From positions 1 through 40,430 of the forward strand of contig NZ_FCOX02000062.1 in the NCBI RefSeq assembly GCF_900044055.2: a stretch of DNA of 40,430 nucleotides. The letters run 5' to 3'. Made by a program: the position numbers and the translations under genes. Origin of the DNA: Caballeronia calidae (lineage in GTDB: Bacteria > Pseudomonadota > Gammaproteobacteria > Burkholderiales > Burkholderiaceae). This document shows, piece by piece, positions 23,074 through 31,155 of this stretch. The notes beneath the pieces are model-generated. The model was not told the origin of the DNA and ran no database searches. It saw only the letters and a program-made list of their open reading frames with translations. Numbering within the stretch: the stretch's first letter is position 1; each line of letters opens with the position of its first letter.

Positions 23074-23871
23074 TCAGGCTCCGGAGTGGTCTGAAGAAGG
23101 GAGAGACGGCAGGTCGGCGAAGCGCGGCGCGCGCTTTTCGAGGAACGCGGCAATGCCTTCGCGCGAATCGGGCCCCTGATGCATCGCCAGGGCCGTCTCG
23201 GCTTCGTAGCGCTCCGCGGTGCGCGTGCCGTCGCGCAAGCCGAGATTGACGCCCGACTTGACAGCCTGCACCACCGCGGGCGAGCGTGACGCGATGACGG
23301 CCGCCATCGTCATCGCTTCGGCGAGCGCCTGGCCGGTCGGCACGAGGCGCGACACGAGCTCGAAGCGGGCGGCTTCCCCGGCGCTCATCGGCTCAGCGGT
23401 CAGCATCATTTCGAGCGCCCGCGCCGGTGGGATCAACTGCGGCAAGCGGTATAGTTGACCGCCCTCGGGAAGCAGCCCGAGCCGTGCGCCGGGCGAACCG
23501 AAGACCGCGTTCTCGCTGGCGATGCGCAGATCGCAGGACAGCGCGAGCATGAAGCCCGCCGCCCAGCAATGGCCATTGACCGCCGCGATGACCGGCTTGC
23601 GCATGGTCAGCGGACGCACGAACGGCGCTTCGCCGACCGTGCTGCGCGCGTGCTCGCCGGAGGCGAGCTCGTTGAGGTCATGGCCGCTGGAAAACGCGAG
23701 ATCGCCGGCGCCGGTGACGATCACGACGCGAATGCGCTGGTCGGCCTCCGCCGTGTTGAAAGCCTCAAGCAGCGCAACCGACATCGATTCGTCAAACGCG
23801 TTGCGGATCGGCTCGTTGCAAATGGTCAGCAGCCGTATCGCATCACGCGTCTCCACCAGGATTTCGCCCAT
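23074..23871 (-). CDS. Enoyl-CoA hydratase/isomerase family protein (first gene of operon B)
   Basis: A 265-residue crotonase-fold protein that opens the minus-strand operon. Oxyanion-hole segments are FSSGHDLNEL and AAVNGHCWAAGFMLALSCDL. Where classical hydratases have a Pro-Glu catalytic Glu (FxxPExxLG), this protein reads FGSPGARLGLLPEGGQLYRL. At least that catalytic Glu is therefore absent, and simple hydration is doubtful. An isomerase, hydrolase or carbon-bond-cleaving role is possible. The ATG at 23871 is taken as start, with GGAG eleven bases ahead; an ATG eight codons earlier (23895) is possible. A palindrome upstream at 23961-23974 may be the operon operator. Confidence 0.88.
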   Translation of the reverse strand: MGEILVETRDAIRLLTICNEPIRNAFDESMSVALLEAFNTAEADQRIRVVIVTGAGDLAFSSGHDLNELASGEHARSTVGEAPFVRPLTMRKPVIAAVNGHCWAAGFMLALSCDLRIASENAVFGSPGARLGLLPEGGQLYRLPQLIPPARALEMMLTAEPMSAGEAARFELVSRLVPTGQALAEAMTMAAVIASRSPAVVQAVKSGVNLGLRDGTRTAERYEAETALAMHQGPDSREGIAAFLEKRAPRFADLPSLPSSDHSGA

Positions 23872-24476
23872 AAGCTTCGTGCTCCGAAATGGCATCGTCT
23901 GCGCGGATGCGCCCGTCGAGAACATCGGCGTGCAGTCTATGCCCAAAAATAATACACCATGTTCGATTTCGAACTTGATGTCTTGTTGCGGATTCTATGT
24001 CTGCCATATTTGGCCTTGTATGCCGGTTAACCCGAGGATCGATCCATGCCCACCGCTGAAAGACACATCAGTGAAATGAATGATGATTGCCCGGAGAAAT
24101 AGATTTCAAGAATAGAGCGCGTCGCCGAGCGCCCGCGCGTCGTCGCGTCGGGCGGAGCAATCAGTTATGGCGATGGCGTCAAGAGAAGCGTGCGGTTTCG
24201 CACGTTTGGCATGCACGACGAATCGTCGTGCCCAGACTCTCAACCAGAATGCCCGGATATCGATGGGGAGCGATCAATCGAGGGGCCTGGACTCCGCAAC
24301 TCTGAATGACGGAAACTGGCCGACGGCCGAAGATCTCGGCAGCGGCCCGCAGGTCCTCAGATTTTTGCTGTTTGGCGAGTGCATGGCTTTCGGTGACTCG
24401 ACTATGATGATCTGTTAACGGCCTCGATTTCGCAGCAATACGGGAAGACCTCCAAACGGCGACTATGGGAGGCGCA
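23872..24476. other. Promoter region of operon B plus non-coding spacer
   Basis: No gene is supported. On the minus strand a TATTAT element (reverse complement of 23949-23954) is a plausible -10 box for operon B, next to the palindrome at 23961-23974. A matching -35 box is not clear. The stretch from 24000 to 24460 has only short frames without ribosome binding sites. Confidence 0.45.
23961..23974. promoter_or_regulatory. Inverted repeat, candidate TetR operator for operon B
   Basis: GTTCGA and TCGAAC form a 6-bp inverted repeat around TT, just upstream of a TATTAT element on the minus strand and about 90 bases before the first operon gene. A regulator bound here would overlap the promoter. 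The TetR gene at the end of the operon is the natural candidate. Confidence 0.4.
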
Positions 24477-24881
24477 ATGAGCGAGCAACAAAACGTTCAA
24501 CTGGTGCAGCAGGCCTATGCTGCTTTCAGCAAAGCCGATATTGATGGCGTCCTGAAAACGCTCGCCGCTGATGTCGACTGGTTCATACCTGGGCCGACAG
24601 AGATCATCCCATTCGCTGGTAAAAGGCACGGGCCGCAGGAGGTCGCGGAATTCTTCAGTGCGCTTGCTGCGGTTCAGACTGCGGAACGGTTCGAACCTCT
24701 GGAATTTCTTGCCAGCGAAGACAAGGTCGTCGTGCTTGGGACGCAGCGCTGGCGCGTAAATGCAACCGGCGTTACGTACGAAGATGAGTGGGCGCACGTC
24801 TTCATGGTCAAAAACGGAAGAATCACGAAGTTCAAGGAATACCACGACACGGCGGCTGAAGCGGCGGCCCATCGGCCATAG
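24477..24881 (+). CDS. SnoaL-like/NTF2-fold protein
   Basis: A 134-residue protein of the NTF2/SnoaL-like fold. It starts VQLVQQAYAAFSKADIDGVLKTLAADVDWFIPGP, the usual helix-helix and first strand pattern. It continues with FFSALAAVQTAERFEPLEFLASEDKVVVLG and ends with the typical MVKNGRITKFKEYHDTAAEAAA strand. The family includes ketosteroid-isomerase-like enzymes, polyketide cyclases, hydratases and many stress-linked proteins. The function cannot be fixed. The second ATG (24477) is chosen because GGGAGG lies five bases before it; an ATG at 24465 would put that box inside the gene. It stands alone, converging on the truncated dehydrogenase. Confidence 0.85.
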   Translation: MSEQQNVQLVQQAYAAFSKADIDGVLKTLAADVDWFIPGPTEIIPFAGKRHGPQEVAEFFSALAAVQTAERFEPLEFLASEDKVVVLGTQRWRVNATGVTYEDEWAHVFMVKNGRITKFKEYHDTAAEAAAHRP

Positions 24882-25020
24882 AAGTATTGGTTTGCATCTC
24901 AGTCGGCCACGCTGCCGGACCGCTTGATCAGGCAGTCGGCGAAATTAAGGGCGACGAGACGCGCGTCACGTTGAGGTCAAGCTGTAGTCCGGACGGCTGA
25001 CGACCGCACGCGCCATGGGC

Positions 25021-25054
25021 GGGTCGGTCCGACCTGGTCGGCCGAACCCGACCC
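25021..25054. terminator. GC-rich hairpin between convergent genes
   Basis: GGGTCGG (25021-25027) pairs with CCGACCC (25048-25054), and within the left half GGTCGG-T-CCGACC forms an alternative small hairpin. It lies between the plus-strand SnoaL-like gene and the minus-strand dehydrogenase remnant, where a shared terminator is expected. There is no T-run on either side. Confidence 0.35.
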
Positions 25055-25113
25055 TTAGGAGTCGGCCATCGCAAATAGAAACGAAAGGCCGATGGCAGAT
25101 AACAGCGGACCTT

Positions 25114-25740
25114 TCACCTTTTGTTCAAGCTCTCGAAATCACGATTCTCTTCAACAAGCTTGATGAGCAGCGGTGACGGTGCCCAGAAAAAGCTGTCCTC
25201 AGCCGCATACGTCTGGATTTCATTCAACATGGTGTGCAAACCACGGTCGTCGGCATACCTCATCGGGCCGCCACGGTATCTGGGAAAGCCATATCCATGA
25301 AGCAGCGTTACGTCGATGTCGAGTGGTCGTAGTGCGATTCCTTCGCCAAGCACGTTGGCTGCCTCATTGACCATTGCCGCGATGTATCGAAGCACAATCT
25401 GGTCGTCCGTGAAAGCTCGTGGCGTCACACCTGCTCGCCGACGCTCATCCTCGATAATTTTCTCGACTTCAGGGTCGGGGACGCCAGTTCTCGCGCCTTC
25501 AGGATACAGGTAGAAGCCTCGTCCAGTCTTCTGGCCGAACCATCCTCTCTCGCACAGGCGGTCGGCGACCTCCACGTATCGCGAGCGGCTGTCACGCGTT
25601 TTTGCCCGACGCTTGCGCGTCGCCCACGCAATGTCGCCGCCGGCGAGGTCCATCACCTGATACGGACCCATCGCAAATCCAAATCCGCCGTTGCGCTTCA
25701 ACCTTGAAACCGCCGAGCTTTGCCCAGGAGGTCCCGCCAT
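25114..25740 (-). pseudogene. 3-hydroxyacyl-CoA dehydrogenase, C-terminal fragment
   Basis: This frame carries only the C-terminal 3HCDH domains of a FadB/FadJ-type protein. FGFAMGPYQVMDLAGGDIAW starts the first, GWFGQKTGRGFYLYPEG is the family motif after it, and IVLRYIAAMVNEAANVLGEG with LLHGYGFPRYRGGPMRYAD is the second. The whole crotonase half and the NAD-binding domain (about 480 of roughly 700 residues) are missing. The recognisable part starts only about 120 bases downstream of the MFS stop codon at 25802. An ATG at 25740 (MAGPPGQSS) could still allow a 207-residue product, but without the NAD site it cannot be a dehydrogenase. It looks like the scar of a deletion that joined this gene end to the transporter gene. 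Confidence 0.8.
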
Positions 25741-25801
25741 GTATTGGTAGAAGGCATAGGCGGGGACTGATTGTCGAACTACCCCGTATATACAGTTGCG
25801 G

Positions 25802-27118
25802 TCATTCCGGCACCACGACTGTAGCTGGCGAGCGGGCGTCTGATTTTCTTGTTTGCAGACCCAGCAAGCAGAGCAAAGACACTGCGGCAAGCGCACTGTA
25901 GAACACGGCCAGCGCCCACCACTGTCCCGGCCAGGCATGCGCAAGCACAGTCCCGATGATTGGAGTCAGGCCGCCCGCCAGGGCAGCACACGACTGATAC
26001 GAAAGTGAGATCGCTGAGTAGCGGTATCGCACATCGAAGGCATCGGTCATCAGTCCGGCCATCACGGCGTACGAGCCTGACATGCACATCACGGCAATAG
26101 CGATGCCGACGACGATGCCGATGGGCTTTCCGGTCGAAACCAGGATGAACATCGGATACGGCGACAGCATGGCCAGCCCTGCAGCCCACGCAAGGAACTT
26201 CTTCGCCCCGACACGCTGCGCGAGCCATCCCGAGAAGAGTTGGTTGAAAAAGTGCACGAAAGCGACCATGAAGAGGCAGTCGAGCATGAGCGAACGGCTG
26301 ATTCCAAGCGTTTCCGTCGTGAAGCTCAACATGAACGTGTTACAGAACCATGCGCCTGCGACACCAATCACATTGGCACCAAGGCAGAGGAGTACCGTGC
26401 CCCATGCGTTGCTCAGCACATCAAGGATGGGTAGACGCGCGGGCTTCTCGCGCTTGGCGGCAGCAGCGAACTCCGGGGACTCGGAGACGCCCGAGCGGAT
26501 GAAGATGCCAACGATCAGCAAGACCGCACTGAGCAGAAACGGGATGCGCCACCCCCAATCCATCAGCTGTTCTTTCGGCATGTGTCCGACCGTACGGAAC
26601 GCGAGCAGTGCGAGAATCAGGCCGGCCGGGCTGCCCAGTTGCGCGAACGACGCCAGGAAGGTGCGCTTGGCCTTGGGCGCATGTTCGCCCGCCATCAGGA
26701 CTGCGCCGCCCCATTCGCCGCCAATCGCAATGCCCTGCGCCACTCGCAGCAGCACGAGCAAGACGGGAGCAAGCGCGCCGGCAGAAGCATAGGTTGGCAG
26801 GAAGCCGATGCCAACCGTGCCAATCCCCATGATGGCGAGCGTCGCGACGAGCGCCTTCTTTCGCCCGATTCGGTCACCTAGGTGACCGAAAACGAGGCCG
26901 CCAAAGGGTCGTGCGAAGAACCCTACCGCGAAGGTGCCGAACGAAGCGAGCGTACTGTAGAACGGGTCGCCCTGCGGAAAGAACAGCTTGCCAAACACGA
27001 GCGCCGAAGCCGTCGCGTAGATGTAGAAGTCGTACCACTCAATGGTGGTGCCGACAAAGGCGGCGAAGGCCGCGCGACCAGGCTGGCGCGTCGGACTTCC
27101 TTGCACGGTGGTTTGCAT
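25802..27118 (-). CDS. MFS transporter, metabolite:H+ symporter (MHS, KgtP/ShiA-like)
   Basis: A 438-residue inner-membrane symporter with twelve predicted helices. It begins AFVGTTIEWYDFYIYATASALVF, the strongly conserved first helix of the MHS group. It also has HLGDRIGRKKALVAT between helices 2 and 3 and RVAQGIAIGGEWGGAVLMAGEHAP, another MHS hallmark. Known members carry alpha-ketoglutarate (KgtP), shikimate, citrate or dicarboxylates. CAGGAGACA before the ATG matches the leader of the acyl-CoA dehydrogenase gene upstream. It lies about 70 bases after the CoA-transferase gene, so a dicarboxylate such as glutarate is the likely cargo (inference from context). Confidence 0.93.
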   Translation of the reverse strand: MQTTVQGSPTRQPGRAAFAAFVGTTIEWYDFYIYATASALVFGKLFFPQGDPFYSTLASFGTFAVGFFARPFGGLVFGHLGDRIGRKKALVATLAIMGIGTVGIGFLPTYASAGALAPVLLVLLRVAQGIAIGGEWGGAVLMAGEHAPKAKRTFLASFAQLGSPAGLILALLAFRTVGHMPKEQLMDWGWRIPFLLSAVLLIVGIFIRSGVSESPEFAAAAKREKPARLPILDVLSNAWGTVLLCLGANVIGVAGAWFCNTFMLSFTTETLGISRSLMLDCLFMVAFVHFFNQLFSGWLAQRVGAKKFLAWAAGLAMLSPYPMFILVSTGKPIGIVVGIAIAVMCMSGSYAVMAGLMTDAFDVRYRYSAISLSYQSCAALAGGLTPIIGTVLAHAWPGQWWALAVFYSALAAVSLLCLLGLQTRKSDARSPATVVVPE

Positions 27119-27187
27119 CGATTGTCTCCTGAAGATTTCCGGTCTGAGGGCGCCGGTTTGGTTCGAATGCTTGAGTGTTGTTGGATG

Positions 27188-28378
27188 TCAGCCTTTCAGT
27201 ACTCCGGCCTCGAACAGACGCCGTTGTGTCGCATCGTCGATGCCGAGTTCATCGAGCACCGCGCGCGTATCTCCGCCCAGTGCAGGTGGCGCCGAGCGGT
27301 ACGTGGCCGGTGTTCGGGACAATTTGATTGGCGTACCCGTACCGCGATACGAACCGATTTCGACAATCAATTCACGGTGAAGCGTGTGCGGATGGTTGGC
27401 GACGGCGTCCACCGTTTGGACCGGCCCACACGGCACGCCACCACGAATCAGCTGGGTGGCAAGCGACTCGCATTCGAGCGAGTGCATCAAGCCTTCGAGC
27501 ACCTCTTTGAGCTCGCCACGATGCGCGCAGCGGCTCTTGTTGTCGACAAAGCGCGCGTCTTGCGCGAGTTCCGGCGCGTTGAGATGGCTGACCAGCTTCG
27601 CGAACTGCCGGTCGTTCCCGACAGCAAGGAAGATGGGAGCGGTCGCGGTTCGATAGCTGTCGTACGGTGTGATATTCGGATGCGCGTTCCCGCTACGCTG
27701 TGGCGTGCGCCCGTTGCCGAAGTAGTTCGGCAGATGCGGATGCAGGAGCGAGATGCCGCTGTCGTACAGCGCGATATCGAGCGATTGACCTCGACCACTC
27801 TTCTCCCGCTCCGCGAGGGCGAGAAGAATGCCAGCCAGCGCATTGAGGCCGGTCACCATATCGACGACGGGAAGCCCGACACGCAACGCGGGACCATCGG
27901 GCTCACCGTTCACGCTTATCAATCCCGCCATCGCTTGAATGGCCGCGTCGTACCCGGGCAAGCCGCCCAAAGGGCCATCTGGTCCAAAGCCGGAAATTGC
28001 ACAATGAATCAGCTTCGGGAATCGTTTCGAGAGGCGAGCGTAGTCCATGCCCCAACGTCCGAGGGTTCCGGGCTTGAAATTCTCAACGAGTACGTCAGCG
28101 CCTTCGAGCAGTTGCCAGAGAATGTTGCGGCCTTCTTCGGAAGACAGGTCGACGCAGATGCCTTGCTTATTGCGATTCACACCCACAAAGTACGACGCAG
28201 TCTCGCCGACAAACGGAGGTCCCCAGCCGCGGGTCTCGTCTCCATTGGGCGGCTCGAGCTTGATGACTTGCGCGCCGTGGTCCGCCAATGCCTGCGTGCA
28301 GTACGGTCCACCCAGCACGCGGCTCAAATCGATGACGCGAAGTCCCTGAAGTGCGCCCGTAACCTGACTTGTACTCAT
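27188..28378 (-). CDS. CoA-transferase family III (CaiB/BaiF), possibly succinyl-CoA:glutarate CoA-transferase
   Basis: A 396-residue family III CoA-transferase. Conserved points are GLRVIDLSRVLGGPYCTQ at the start, IKLEPPNGDETRGW, the segment ADVLVENFKPGTLGRWG, and the catalytic Asp144 in GLPGYDAAIQAMAG, which forms the aspartyl-CoA intermediate. Family members move CoA between small acids (formate/oxalate, carnitine, succinate/glutarate, mesaconate). The ATG at 28378 shares its A with the TGA stop of the acyl-CoA dehydrogenase gene (TGATG), so the two are translationally coupled. The pair next to a divergent LysR gene resembles the gcdH-gcdG-gcdR layout of glutarate catabolism in pseudomonads, and glaH lies 4 kb away. 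Glutarate is therefore my preferred substrate, but other dicarboxylates are possible. Confidence 0.9.
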   Translation of the reverse strand: MSTSQVTGALQGLRVIDLSRVLGGPYCTQALADHGAQVIKLEPPNGDETRGWGPPFVGETASYFVGVNRNKQGICVDLSSEEGRNILWQLLEGADVLVENFKPGTLGRWGMDYARLSKRFPKLIHCAISGFGPDGPLGGLPGYDAAIQAMAGLISVNGEPDGPALRVGLPVVDMVTGLNALAGILLALAEREKSGRGQSLDIALYDSGISLLHPHLPNYFGNGRTPQRSGNAHPNITPYDSYRTATAPIFLAVGNDRQFAKLVSHLNAPELAQDARFVDNKSRCAHRGELKEVLEGLMHSLECESLATQLIRGGVPCGPVQTVDAVANHPHTLHRELIVEIGSYRGTGTPIKLSRTPATYRSAPPALGGDTRAVLDELGIDDATQRRLFEAGVLKG

Positions 28379-30129
28379 CACACGGTCTCCAGGCTCGCGG
28401 GCATGAGCGACATTGCCTCCTCGAGCGTCATCGGTGCTTCGTCGACGAGCTTGCGAATGACGATTGCATCGGCACTGACATTCGCCGGAGCCAATGGGTC
28501 GCGTGGCATGAGCTTATGTTTGACGATGAGATGAGCGAGCGCCAAGCGACGGAAGTCATTTCCCACGCATGCGGCTTCCGTCGCCATGAAGATGGCGCTC
28601 GTTGCGTTATAGACAGCGCTGGCGGCTTCACGCACGCTTTCATCACGGCCGCATTCGGCGACGCTGTCCATCGCTGCGCTCGCACGCTTGAAAACGCCGC
28701 GGAGCAACTCGACCGACTCTTCGGGCACCGCAGCTTCGTCGAGTAGAGCATTGAGATACTGCCCGAGCGACTCGAGGGAGCCTTCACGGCGCGTTGCTCT
28801 TGCCACGTCGAGCGCGACGATGTTGCTTGTTCCTTCCCAGATGGAGCCTAGATGGGAATCGCGCACGAGCCGCGGGTCGGCCCACTCTTCGATGTAGCCA
28901 ACACCACCGCGAACTTCCATCGCGTCGCCCGTTGCCTTTCTGGCGTCACGGCATGCGCGGAATTTCACCAAAGGGGTAAGGATGCGAACGCACTTGGCTG
29001 CGAGCGCTTCGCCACGGTCGGACTTTGGAAGCAGCGTCGCTATTTGCATGAACATCGAGCGAGCCTGTTCGGCGGGCAGCATCATCTTCATCAATTGCCG
29101 TTGCATCAACGGCATCTCGATGAGCTTGCGGCCAAATGCCGAGCGGTTCCGGGCGACGTGATGTGCTTCGGTGAGCGCGCGGCGCATCAACCCTGCGGCA
29201 CGCACGCCATTCGAGAGGCGCGACATGTTAATCATATCGGCCATCTGTTGGAAGCCACGCCCTACCTCTCCGATGAGGTAAGCCTCGGCGCCTTCGAGAA
29301 CGATTTCGCCGCTCGCCATCGAACGGCTTCCGAGTTTGTCCTTCAGTCGGACGATGTGATACGCGTTGCGCGTGCCGTCTTCAAGCACCTTCGGCAGCAG
29401 GAACAACGCGAGGCCCTTAATGCCTTCAGGCGCATCGTCGGGCCGAGCCAGCACCATCGCCAGGTCGGCGTCTGCGTTTGAGCAGAACCACTTGTCGCCA
29501 GTCAGCTTCCAGATTTCTTTGCCGTTCGCATCGACGCTGCGCGTGGCGCGCGTGACTGTGCGGCCCGTGTCGGAACCTGCCGCTTGCTCCGTCATGAACA
29601 TCGCACCCTGGAAAAGCGTGTCGAAATCCTGCGAGGCAAGCATCGGCAGATAGCGGTCGACCAGTTCTTTCGACCCGAACTTTCGCAGCGTGCGGGTGAG
29701 CGAATCGGTCATGCTCACAGGGCAACAAAGACCGAACTCAGCTTGCACGAAGAGGTACGTCAAAGCGTACTTCACTAACGGCGGCGGAGCATCGCTCCGA
29801 TGGCTCATCGATGCAAGCCCAAGTTCGCTGTACGCCACGCGTTCGAGCGCGACGTAGTCGGGGTGCTTTTCGATGCGCTGGAGCGCTTCACCGCGCCGAG
29901 TCCGCTGCTTCAGTACCGGAGGATTGTGGTCGGCATTTGTCGCCCAAACGTCGAGCTCATCCGAAGCGCGCTGGCCCAGGTCGACCAAGCGGTCTTTGAC
30001 GACGTTGTACGTGCTCTCGCCCAGGAAGCTCTTGAGCAACGGGCCAAATGAGGGGTCGCTGGTAAAGAAATTGATGCCGCGGCTGTCGGGGATGTTCGAA
30101 GTCGCGGGCTCTTGCCGTTGGTCGGCCAT
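28378..30129 (-). CDS. Acyl-CoA dehydrogenase, AidB-like
   Basis: A 583-residue acyl-CoA dehydrogenase, clearly longer than the usual 380-400 residues. It has the extra N-terminal domain of the AidB branch (FFTSDPSFGPLLKSFLG, then CPVSMTDSLTRTLRKFG). FAD and substrate motifs follow: QGAMFMTEQAAGSDTG, WKLTGDKWFCSNADADLAMV, and GGVGYIEEWADPRLVRDSH. The catalytic Glu is present in GSIWEGTSNIVALDVAR. The C-terminal helical region is extended. AidB relatives include DNA-alkylation-response proteins and dehydrogenases for branched or long acyl-CoAs. CAGGAGACA precedes the ATG. In this operon an acyl-CoA oxidation step fits, acting on the product of the CoA-transferase, though a glutaryl-CoA dehydrogenase of ordinary type would be shorter. 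Confidence 0.9.
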   Translation of the reverse strand: MADQRQEPATSNIPDSRGINFFTSDPSFGPLLKSFLGESTYNVVKDRLVDLGQRASDELDVWATNADHNPPVLKQRTRRGEALQRIEKHPDYVALERVAYSELGLASMSHRSDAPPPLVKYALTYLFVQAEFGLCCPVSMTDSLTRTLRKFGSKELVDRYLPMLASQDFDTLFQGAMFMTEQAAGSDTGRTVTRATRSVDANGKEIWKLTGDKWFCSNADADLAMVLARPDDAPEGIKGLALFLLPKVLEDGTRNAYHIVRLKDKLGSRSMASGEIVLEGAEAYLIGEVGRGFQQMADMINMSRLSNGVRAAGLMRRALTEAHHVARNRSAFGRKLIEMPLMQRQLMKMMLPAEQARSMFMQIATLLPKSDRGEALAAKCVRILTPLVKFRACRDARKATGDAMEVRGGVGYIEEWADPRLVRDSHLGSIWEGTSNIVALDVARATRREGSLESLGQYLNALLDEAAVPEESVELLRGVFKRASAAMDSVAECGRDESVREAASAVYNATSAIFMATEAACVGNDFRRLALAHLIVKHKLMPRDPLAPANVSADAIVIRKLVDEAPMTLEEAMSLMPASLETV

Positions 30130-30231
30130 GGAGTGTCTCCTGATTTAAGTGCGGCGCGTCAGTCCGCCGCCGTCGTTAAATTCAGGTTACGAGTCACGTC
30201 GATAACCGTCCAATACAATCGATGGCATGTG

Positions 30232-30250
30232 CGATAACATGTATTTATCG
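30232..30250. promoter_or_regulatory. LysR-type binding site in the divergent promoter region
   Basis: CGATAA (30232-30237) and TTATCG (30245-30250) form a perfect 6-bp inverted repeat with seven bases between, containing the classical T-N11-A spacing (T at 30235, A at 30247). It lies just before the ribosome binding site of the LysR gene at 30268 and within the 138-base gap to the divergent acyl-CoA dehydrogenase gene. It probably serves autoregulation and activation of that operon. Confidence 0.6.
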
Positions 30251-30267
30251 TTGAGGAGCGGCAACCG

Positions 30268-31149
30268 ATGGAACTCAGACAACTCAGGTACTTCGTAGCG
30301 GTCGCTGAAGAGCTGCATTTCGGGCGCGCAGCGCGCCGGCTGTTCATCTCGCAACCTGCGCTGAGCTTCGACATCAAGCGCTTTGAAGAGCAGATGGGCG
30401 TGCAGCTCCTGGAGCGCAGTAGCAAGTCGGTGGCGCTCACCAATGCCGGGCAGGTCCTGCTCGGAGAGGCTCAACGGCTATTGCAGCAGGCTGACGAAGT
30501 GGCCAAGGTAACGACGCAGTCCGCGCACGGGCTGGCGGGCCGCCTGCGAATTGGTTTCGTGAATTCGATGCTCTATCGGGGCTTACCCGAGGCGGTCGAG
30601 CGATTCGAGGTCGAGCATCCGACCGTTGAGATTGTGCTCAAGGAGATGAACACAGCCGAGCAAATGCGAGCGCTCCAGCAACTCCAGATTGATTTGGGGT
30701 TCGCCCACTGGGGTCACTATCCGGCTGAAATAGAGACTCAGCTATGGATGTCCGAGGCATTTCTATGCTGCCTCCCGGTCAATCACCAACTCGCCAAAAA
30801 GAAGCGAATCGACCTGCGCAATCTGCAAAACGAACCTTTCATACTTTTTCCACGGGCTGTCTCACCGCACTACCACGACCAAATCATTGCCACCTGCGTC
30901 GAGGCCGGCTTCAGTCCAAAAATCAGGCACGAAGCTCGTCTGTGGCAGACCGTCGTCACCATGGTTGAGTTCGGGATGGGGGTCGCGCTAGTGCCTCAAG
31001 CACTCGCGCGGACCCAATCTCAGCGTGCCGTGTTCATACCGCTGGAGCGCAATCCGTTCTCGTCTGAAATCCTGCGTCTGACGCGCACAGGTGGTCAAAT
31101 GGCCCTCACTGAGAGCTTCCTAGAAGCGCTCGAACACGGTCATCAGTAA
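30268..31149 (+). CDS. LysR-family transcriptional regulator (BenM/CatR-like)
   Basis: A 293-residue LysR-type regulator. It opens MELRQLRYFVAVAEELHFGRAA with the recognition helix RLFISQPALSFDIKRFEEQMG. The effector domain follows from about residue 90 (GRLRIGFVNSMLYRGLPEAVERF). The opening resembles regulators of benzoate, catechol and beta-ketoadipate pathways. GAGGAG precedes the ATG. It diverges from the acyl-CoA dehydrogenase/CoA-transferase operon and has an inverted repeat in between, so it is the likely activator of that operon. A CoA-ester or dicarboxylic acid could be the inducer. It ends six bases from the stop of the next, convergent LysR gene. Confidence 0.92.
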   Translation: MELRQLRYFVAVAEELHFGRAARRLFISQPALSFDIKRFEEQMGVQLLERSSKSVALTNAGQVLLGEAQRLLQQADEVAKVTTQSAHGLAGRLRIGFVNSMLYRGLPEAVERFEVEHPTVEIVLKEMNTAEQMRALQQLQIDLGFAHWGHYPAEIETQLWMSEAFLCCLPVNHQLAKKKRIDLRNLQNEPFILFPRAVSPHYHDQIIATCVEAGFSPKIRHEARLWQTVVTMVEFGMGVALVPQALARTQSQRAVFIPLERNPFSSEILRLTRTGGQMALTESFLEALEHGHQ

Positions 31150-31155
31150 ATATCG

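Noticed and set aside
24045..24101. An 18-codon frame (start MPTAERHISEM) upstream of the SnoaL-like gene
   Set aside because: Too short, no ribosome binding site and no recognisable relation; most likely chance.
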